Shown here: positions 58,109 to 64,000 of the stretch, piece by piece
Layout: every line of letters starts with the position of its first letter
Numbering within the stretch: position 1 is the first letter of the stretch
NCBI RefSeq assembly: GCF_037042905.1
Contig: NC_087257.1
Span: 12,932,001 to 12,996,000 of the forward strand
Source: Lytechinus pictus
Taxonomy: Eukaryota; Echinodermata; Echinoidea; Temnopleuroida; Toxopneustidae
Length of the DNA: 64,000 nt
Reading direction: 5' to 3'
Program-made: the position numbers and the translations under genes
The notes under the pieces: generated by a model
Databases searched by the model: none
The model's input: the letters and a program-made list of their open reading frames with translations, nothing else
Told to the model about the DNA's origin: nothing

Positions 58109-60621
58109 AGAGGTGGTAGTGGAAAGAATGATGTCATTGTTATTTATGTCATGTTGATGTTGGCCGACATGTCAATAATAGAATAAATTGATGCGGTATG
58201 TATTTGTTTTAATTCTCCTCACTTATCCCAGGAAAATAACCTCCCACTTCCCTGCTTATCCCACCTTACAGAGATTTCAGATACAACAACATTGGTGATG
58301 TAAAGACGAAATCATTTCATGGCCTTCACAATCTGAACATACTGTAAGTACATAGATGAATAAGGACGAAAAGTTAAAACAATAATAATAGTAAATGTTC
58401 ATCGTGTGAAACCTAGGAATAAGAACTTTAAAGAAGAAGAAGAAGATGAAGAAGAAGAAGAAGAAGAGAAAGGAAGAAGAAAATAAAGAGTAATGATAAT
58501 AATAATCTAAAGAAGAAGAAAAAGAAAAAGAAAAAGAAGAAAAAGAGAAAGGAAGAAGGAAAAAAAAGAAGAAGAAGAAGGCGAGAGAATATCGATTGCA
58601 TTGTATTGTATTTAATGTGTTGTATCTAATTAAAGAGAAAGGAAAATGGGAGCTGGGAATTTGTATTCAATGGTCAATGCAATCATTGTACTATTGTGTG
58701 AATTCCATGTGATTTTTAATCAATGTTACAATAATTGTTATTTTTCTATAATTTTCGTTATATGTTCTTCCCAGATGGCTCTCTCACAACCAAGTATCAA
58801 TGCTAGACGCTCATGCATTCAGTGGTGCTACGGCGTTACAGATTATGTAAGAACCATAATGGTTGTATTTTCTCGTCTAAAATTATGAGATGAAGGGAAA
58901 TTAAAAAACAAAATCATTTAAAATGGGTTCGTGATAGCAACATGACTAGTATAGAGAGAGGAGAGGGGGTGGTATAGGGGAGGGGGAGGAGGATGTATGA
59001 TCAAGAACCAGGGCTAAAATAACGGGTTCCCTGAAAGAAAAAAAAACCTGATGGCTAAAAGCGTATCTTTTGAAATGTGTTTGTTTAAATAAATAAAACA
59101 AAACTGATTATAAGAATTTGATTGGTCAACTTGATGTGTCCGACCAGAATATTGGTAAAAATATCAATTTGATGGTTATTATCACCAGATATTGTTAATA
59201 TTGATGGTCATAGTTATGCTGTTTGTCTCGTTTTTCTTGGCAACGATGATACAATGATGGGGAAAAAATTAAAGGGGTGTGGGGTGCAAGAAATATCTTT
59301 AAAAATCACGTGGTGCTTGTTTTATGTGTTTGTTTTGTTTGATCCAGAGACTTATCTTACAACCGATTGGAGATATTCGAGACAAGGGTGCTTGCTTCGG
59401 AACCTCATTTGTTGAATTTACATACCATGTACGTATCATACCGAACATTATATCTAACAAAGTTCCTGTAAGAATAATAAAAATGAATACAGAATATGTT
59501 CAGTCCGTCCCAGCATTAATTTTAGGATGATAATTTTTCTTATCGAGATCAGATTAATAAAATAAAAAAGAATTTCCTTACGATAGTTTTAACAGTAATT
59601 TAAAATGTGCCACAATATTTGTACATCAACTTCAGTATTCATATTTACACTATTTCTTATGATTGATTTACACTATTTACACTATTTCTTATGATTGATT
59701 TACACTATTTACACTATTTCTTATGATTGATCTTTTACTCCAAAAGAAAGATATTCGTTTGTGTGCCGACGCTGGTTATTATGAAAATACTTGTCCCCTC
59801 TTTAACCGTTTCAAGACTTTAAAAATTGATAATATACTAGTACATACATTTCAAATTGCTTTGTTTTTTGTTAAGGTTTCACTGTCGCCAATTACCGATA
59901 ACATTTGATCATATGTTCCTTTAAATTCATTTATTCATAATTATCCTATACGAGAACCTCAACAAATTTACATTTATCAAACCCGCTAACCACCTTAGCC
60001 CATATAGGTCAATAAGACATACTGGTCCAGATACCCGGGATGATATACCCTTAACAATACGTGGTGCTCCTACGGAATAAATTTAAGTTTGAGTTTAAGC
60101 ATTCCATTATTAGTGCTTATGACTGTCCCCTCCCATGCAATGATTGTTTATTGTTATTTTATCGTGAAATATTGTCAATAAATTTTATGTTGTATGATCA
60201 ATTTTTGCATGGAAATAAAGAATCAATCAATCAATTTATTCAAATAAATCTTAATAGAGAAATTATTTGTTTTAGGCATTTTTAAAAAGCTATATCTAAT
60301 CATATAACCATATCCCTCAACAGCATTACTATTCAACATTCAACAATATTATTATTATTATTATTATTATCATTATTATTATTATTATCATCATTATTAT
60401 TATTATTATTATTATCATTATTATTATTATTATTATCATTATTATTATTATTATTATTATCATCATTATTCAACATTTACTGAATGTTGCCACCTAACCA
60501 AACCACTATTTTTAATTTTTTTTTAAATGTTTTCTTTTTCTTTAACCAGTGATCTCTCCCACAATAGCATAAAATCGATCGAGGCACATTCGTTTATCGC
60601 CACCCCTAATCTGAAACAATT
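57252..60621 (+). CDS. Leucine-rich-repeat secreted/receptor protein, 5' exons (gene partial)
   Basis: A signal-peptide/LRRNT exon at 57252, then four exons each coding one LRR: 58272-58343, 58775-58846, 59348-59428 and 60550-60621. All four have AG and GT borders, begin with the third base of a codon and end with two bases, so they splice in frame in any order. Joined they read LDFRYNNI, LWLSHNQV, IDLSYNRL, LDLSHNSI type repeats with Phe at the conserved position. One repeat per 72-nt phase-2 exon is typical of LGR-type GPCRs, Slit and peroxidasin families. Which of these applies cannot be told, because the rest lies to the right. The link from exon 1 to the first LRR exon is not resolved. 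No more LRR exons were seen between 60622 and 64000. Confidence 0.75.
57525..57765. repeat. (ATG)n microsatellite in LRR gene intron 1, part 1
   Basis: Imperfect GAT/ATG/GGT units starting 40 bp after the exon 1 frame ends. Confidence 0.9.
57860..58110. repeat. (ATG)n microsatellite in LRR gene intron 1, part 2
   Basis: Near-perfect GAT array with a higher-order unit: GATGGTTAT punctuates it about every 28-40 bp (57897, 57927, 57985, 58020, 58057; a GGATAT variant at 57955). Confidence 0.95.
58272..58343 (+). CDS. LRR exon, repeat 1
   Basis: 72 nt between CACCTTACAG and GTAAGTA. Read from the second base: DFRYNNIGDVKTKSFHGLHN then LNIL, with the L-x-x-N-x-I-x-x-[VI]...F-x-x-L-x-x-L pattern of a 24-residue LRR. 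A second AG eight bases in (TTTCAG) is a weaker acceptor that would drop the conserved start. Confidence 0.85.
58428..58583. repeat. (GAA)n purine tract
   Basis: Imperfect GAA/AAG array interrupted by TAATGATAATAATAATC. Confidence 0.9.
58775..58846 (+). CDS. LRR exon, repeat 2
   Basis: 72 nt between TTCTTCCCAG and GTAAGAAC. The first base completes a Leu codon with exon 2, giving LWLSHNQVSMLDAHAFSGAT then ALQI. Canonical LRR spacing with Asn at the asparagine-ladder position and Phe in the consensus AF-x-G. Confidence 0.85.
59348..59428 (+). CDS. LRR exon, repeat 3 (27 residues)
   Basis: 81 nt between TTTGATCCAG and GTACGTAT, so nine bases longer than its neighbours. It reads DLSYNRLEIFETRVLASEPH then LLNLHT. 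The DLSYNRL start and L-x-x-L ending fit an LRR, but three extra residues follow the usual border and the consensus Phe is replaced by Leu. Another frame is open across this interval but gives no LRR pattern. Confidence 0.78.
59644..59730. repeat. 33-bp tandem repeat, about 2.6 units
   Basis: TTTACACTATTTCTTATGAT recurs with exact sequence three times. Confidence 0.9.
59720..60240 (+). pseudogene. Decayed non-LTR retrotransposon (LINE) ORF2 C-terminus and 3' end
   Basis: Broken reading frames resemble the C-terminal tail common to Jockey/CR1-like LINE reverse-transcriptase proteins. LFNRFKTLKIDNILVHTFQI is followed by a shifted segment with FIHNYPIRE and then S-I-R-x-T-G-P, ending in an FKFEFK-type segment. 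It closes with GGAAATAAAG and an AATC repeat tail, typical of LINE 3' ends. Stops and frameshifts make it inactive. It lies sense-strand in the intron between LRR exons 4 and 5. Confidence 0.7.
60345..60472. repeat. (ATT)n microsatellite
   Basis: ATT array with ATC variants, bounded on both sides by the phrase TTCAACATT. Confidence 0.9.
60550..60621 (+). CDS. LRR exon, repeat 4
   Basis: 72 nt between TTTAACCAG and GTAAGTATA. It reads DLSHNSIKSIEAHSFIATPN then LKQ and two bases. Same length and phase as repeats 1 and 2. This is the last LRR exon recognised before the right edge. Confidence 0.85.
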
Positions 60622-61001
60622 GTAAGTATATTCTACCATACCAAAATAAAAGTAAGGTTGAGTTTTTGCTGATAAAACCAGGGTCTGGGCCGACATGTTT
60701 TGATATTAGTCTGGTCTGTTAGCGGAATTATGTGGACACGGTGGACAAAAGCATGATTTTTTCTCCAGACCTTTGTTTATGTATAAGAATTAAAAATGGG
60801 GTATGCTCCAAAAAATCTGGCTGCAGGAACAGTGAAAAAATGGGTGAAAATGTCAGAATTTATGAGTTTAGATTGGTCTGATATATAGACTAGCGCTAGT
60901 GCAAAACTCAATAGCAGTGCATTATTTTGCATTGGTTTAGTTCTTGAATTCAGACCCTTTTTGAACAGATATTCTGTTTGTCCTCACATCTCAATGCACT
61001 A

Positions 61002-61556
61002 ATACCCTTTTTACACAGGATTTTCTTAACCCCGGACTATCGCTAACCCCGTACTATCCTTAACCCCGTACTATTTTTTTTCCTTTTTACACATGCCAAA
61101 TTGTTATTGCTAACCCCGGATAAGGAATGCTTGCTTTTTACACACGAAACTCGCTAACCCCGGACTAGTGGTTTTTGTCGATCATTCGTAGTACAAGTAC
61201 TTCACTCGTACCATTTTACACACGCTACAATTTCCTTAACCCCGTACTATAGGTGGGGCCAAATTGCCATTTAGCCCCACCTATAGTACGGGGTTAAGCT
61301 TAGCCCACTTTCGTTTTACACTAGCGATCTTAACCCCGTACTATCGCTCTTAGCACCGCAATTGCTGGGATAACCCTGCTTTTTTGCAGGGCCAAATAAT
61401 CCCGTACTAAAGGTGGGGTTAGCCCACTTTGCAAAAATGCTGTGTAAAAAGAAAGTGGGCTAAGCTTAACCCCGTACTATAGGTGGGGCTAAATTGCCAT
61501 TTAGCCCCACCTATAGTACGGGGTTAAGGAAATTTTAGCGTGTGTAAAAAGGGTAT
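61002..61556. mobile_element. MITE with nested AACCCCGTACTAT motifs
   Basis: 555 bp. Ends ATACCCTTTTTACACAGG and GTGTGTAAAAAGGGTAT. TTAACCCCGTACTATAGGTG and its complement occur repeatedly inside; ATAGGTGGGGC/GCCCCACCTAT forms perfect internal hairpins at about 61250-61280 and 61480-61515. Confidence 0.7.
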
Positions 61557-61629
61557 AAATATCTGAATGCAGATGCTAAACAAGCCGAAGGGTGGTGATG
61601 GAGGGGGTTGAATGTTGGTGTGTATGTAC

Positions 61630-62290
61630 ATATTTTGGTCTTGGGGTAAAGATGTGCAAGACACATTTTTTTGCATGTGTTGGAAATTGTGTTGCCATGG
61701 TAACAGTGTATTATGGCAAAAATAAGGTACAAATCTTGCAGTTAGAACTACTTCCTCTGTTGTCACCCGATTCTCATGAAATTTGGCACACACATTGGTC
61801 TTGAGGTGAAGATGTCTAAGACACATTTTGTGTGTCTTTCAAAAATCTTGTTACCATGGTAACAACATATTATTTAGTGAAAATTGGGGAAAAAACCTTA
61901 CAATTCAAACTGCTTCATCAGTTTTAAATCAATTCTCATGAAATTTGACACACACATTGGTATTAGAGTAAAGATGTACAAGGCACTTTTTGTATGTGTT
62001 TCATAAATTGTGTTGCCATGGTAACAACATATTATATGGCAAAATTTAAGTAAAAACCTTGCAATTTGAACAACTTCGTCAGTTTTGAACCATTTCTCAT
62101 GAAATTTGGCTCATACATTTGCTTTGAGGTAAAGATGTGCAAGAACCATTTTATGTGTGCATTTGTCAGAGTATATTGCCATGGTAACCACATATGATAG
62201 CCAGAAATGCAGGAAAACTCATTGTCGATCAAACAACTTCCCCTTTTTTTAGTCAGTGCTCATAAAAGTTGGAAGAAATATTCATCTTTG
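61630..62290. repeat. ~161-bp tandem array, four units, each with an X-box-like palindrome
   Basis: GGTAAAGATGTNCAAGNCAC, CCATGGTAAC and TTCTCATGAAATTTGGCACA phrases recur in order. The palindromes lie at 61691-61704, 61850-61863, 62012-62025 and 62175-62188 (spacing 159, 162, 163). The first and third are exactly GTTGCCATGGTAAC. Confidence 0.8.
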
Positions 62291-64000
62291 GGTAAAGATT
62301 CATATTAAATTCTAAACTGCATTAAAATATATGAGTGTGGGGGTATTAATCACCTTCAGTAATATTTCTAGGTTTTGGGGGAGGAGCGGGATTGGTCCTT
62401 AAAATCTGACCTCAAAATAAAGGTTAAAGGCGGTGTCCATTAACACTCTTGAAATAAGCATCCCCTCAAGGGCATAGGCTGGGGGTACACTGGGTGAATG
62501 TGAAACCTTCCGCTCTGGCAAAGGAGTTCCAACACTGGCAAGCAAAACAAAATGTGTACCCCTTCTACTTTCAACGGCTGATTTTCCAAACCTTAGTTCC
62601 ACCTTCCCAAGATGTGTACCCCTCCCCATACCACTTCTATGTCCCTATGCTCAACCAGTCTACGCCTTTGCCCCTCAGGGGTCTTTGTATTTTAAAGCGA
62701 GACATGACTCCCTTTTTTTTTTGGGGGGGGGGTCTTTAGAAAATGACCTCATAAAAGTAAAAGTTAAAGGATTATGACTAAGAACTTAACCCCCCCCCCC
62801 GCAAACAAATGGGGCTGATATATTTTTTGAGCAGAAAAATGCCCCCCCCCCCCCCCATTAAAAGGTAAGAAGATTCATTTGCACTTCAGAGTTCAGACCA
62901 TTCATTTGATGTTTAATGCATTCTGCTTTGGTAAAAAATTTTTTACAGTAGCCAATTAATCATTGTTTATTTATATACTCATAGTCTTTTATTCATATTC
63001 CATTCCTACTCTTTCTTTTTAACTATATCACATCACTCTTGATTTTGAGCTTCACCATACCATCTTATGTTTCCTCTCTCCTTTTTTTACCCTCTCTTCT
63101 CTCCAAGTATATTTTTTCTGACATATTATAAAGTGAACCTTTAATCATGCAACTAATTATAGAAATATATATATATATATACAAAAATCTCTGCACTTGT
63201 TTTAGAAATTCACTTGCAAATCCATGACTCAATAGCATACCATATAAAATATATGCATATGTGCACAATAATTTTTTGCCTTCAATTTTATTTCATTTAA
63301 TTTTTTCAGTATAATTGTCAAAAAATGAATATTATGTTTCAGTAGCAAAATTGTTGGATGCAAGATCTGACTGTCACAAAAAATGCAAATAATTTTGCAT
63401 TGGAGTAAGGACGAACGTATTCACTGTTCATTGAGCAAATGATGACTTTTATTTCTCTACATATATTCTAGTCATATCCCTTTCAGATGGTGGTAACTGC
63501 AGGAATGGGAAAACTCAGTGATATAACTAAAATTTTCACAGAGGATTTTCGGAAAACAACTAAATCCATTTTTTTTCAAGCAACAGTTATTCCATTCTGA
63601 ATGCTGCAACTATGAATTTGATGCACCTTTACCGAAATATAATATCATGACAGCCATTTCTTCAATTCTTTAAACTAGACATTAAATATAGCTAATAGTA
63701 TTATTTAGGACAGAGTGTAGCCAAAATAGAGTTTAGAAGATTATGAAGAAAAGAATAAATGTCATGGTATTATATTTCAGTGTAGGTGTAAGCATTCAAA
63801 ATGGAATAATTGTTGCTAGATAATAATGAATTAAAATAGCCAAAAAAATGTACTTAGAGAGGGAGAAAAAGAGGGGGGGGGGGGAGGAAACAAAACAAGA
63901 AGGTATGGTAAAGCTCTAAAGTGCAAAAAGTGATGTAAGAAAGTCAGAGTAAACACTGAAATGAACAAAGACTGAGTAGAAGGAGATAAATAAAACGTTG

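Larger units (their letters stand above)
60622..64000 (+). other. Intron of the LRR gene to the right edge
   Basis: No further LRR exon recognised. It holds a 555-bp MITE (61.0-61.56 kb), a ~160-bp tandem array with X-box-like palindromes, an inverted pair of short repeats around 62.45-62.7 kb and homopolymer runs of G/C. 62.9-64.0 kb is AT-rich with nothing recognisable. Confidence 0.5.

Noticed and set aside
57383..58157. Poly-Met, poly-His and poly-Ile ORFs
   Set aside because: Translations of the (ATG)n microsatellites in the LRR gene intron.
63480..63580. Possible further LRR exon after CCCTTTCAG
   Set aside because: In the required phase it reads W-W-stop, and no LRR pattern is present in any frame.

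Overview
This is animal nuclear DNA: AT-rich, mostly non-coding, with split genes, consensus GT/AG splice sites, tRNA-derived SINEs, many short inverted-repeat transposons (MITEs) and long trinucleotide arrays. The repeat types (a SINE body ending in AAT units, TTAA-flanked MITEs, frequent ATGTACATGTA motifs) and a single IA-2-type gene suggest a marine invertebrate deuterostome, most likely a sea urchin. The species is inferred from repeat style only.

Two multi-exon genes can be assembled from the sequence by matching splice sites and codon phase. They lie head to head. (1) On the minus strand, seven exons from 50814 down to 14892 encode the N-terminal 437 residues of an IA-2/phogrin orthologue (PTPRN/PTPRN2 family, a dense-core secretory-granule membrane protein). 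The exons carry a signal peptide, the four-cysteine RESP18-homology domain and a very acidic, granin-like luminal region. The transmembrane and phosphatase-like exons were not found and presumably lie beyond the left edge. (2) On the plus strand, 57252-60621 holds a signal-peptide/LRRNT exon followed by four single-repeat LRR exons in constant phase. This is the start of a leucine-rich-repeat secreted or receptor protein that runs off the right edge.

Layout: 1-14891 is the left flank, either a further intron or 3' part of the IA-2 gene, full of MITEs and a ~150 bp satellite. 14892-18323 is a compact cluster of four IA-2 exons separated by short introns, one filled with (ATC)n. 18324-33188 holds two introns around exon 3, with tandem repeats, a palindromic-motif array at 24.9-25.9 kb and many small MITEs. 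33189-50814 is exon 2, the 17.5 kb intron 1 and exon 1. 50815-57251 is the shared intergenic region. 57252-64000 is the LRR gene, with (ATG)n arrays in intron 1, a decayed LINE between LRR exons 4 and 5, and a tandem array carrying four RFX X-box-like sites.

Almost all other open frames are translations of microsatellites, pyrimidine tracts or MITEs, and are not annotated as genes.
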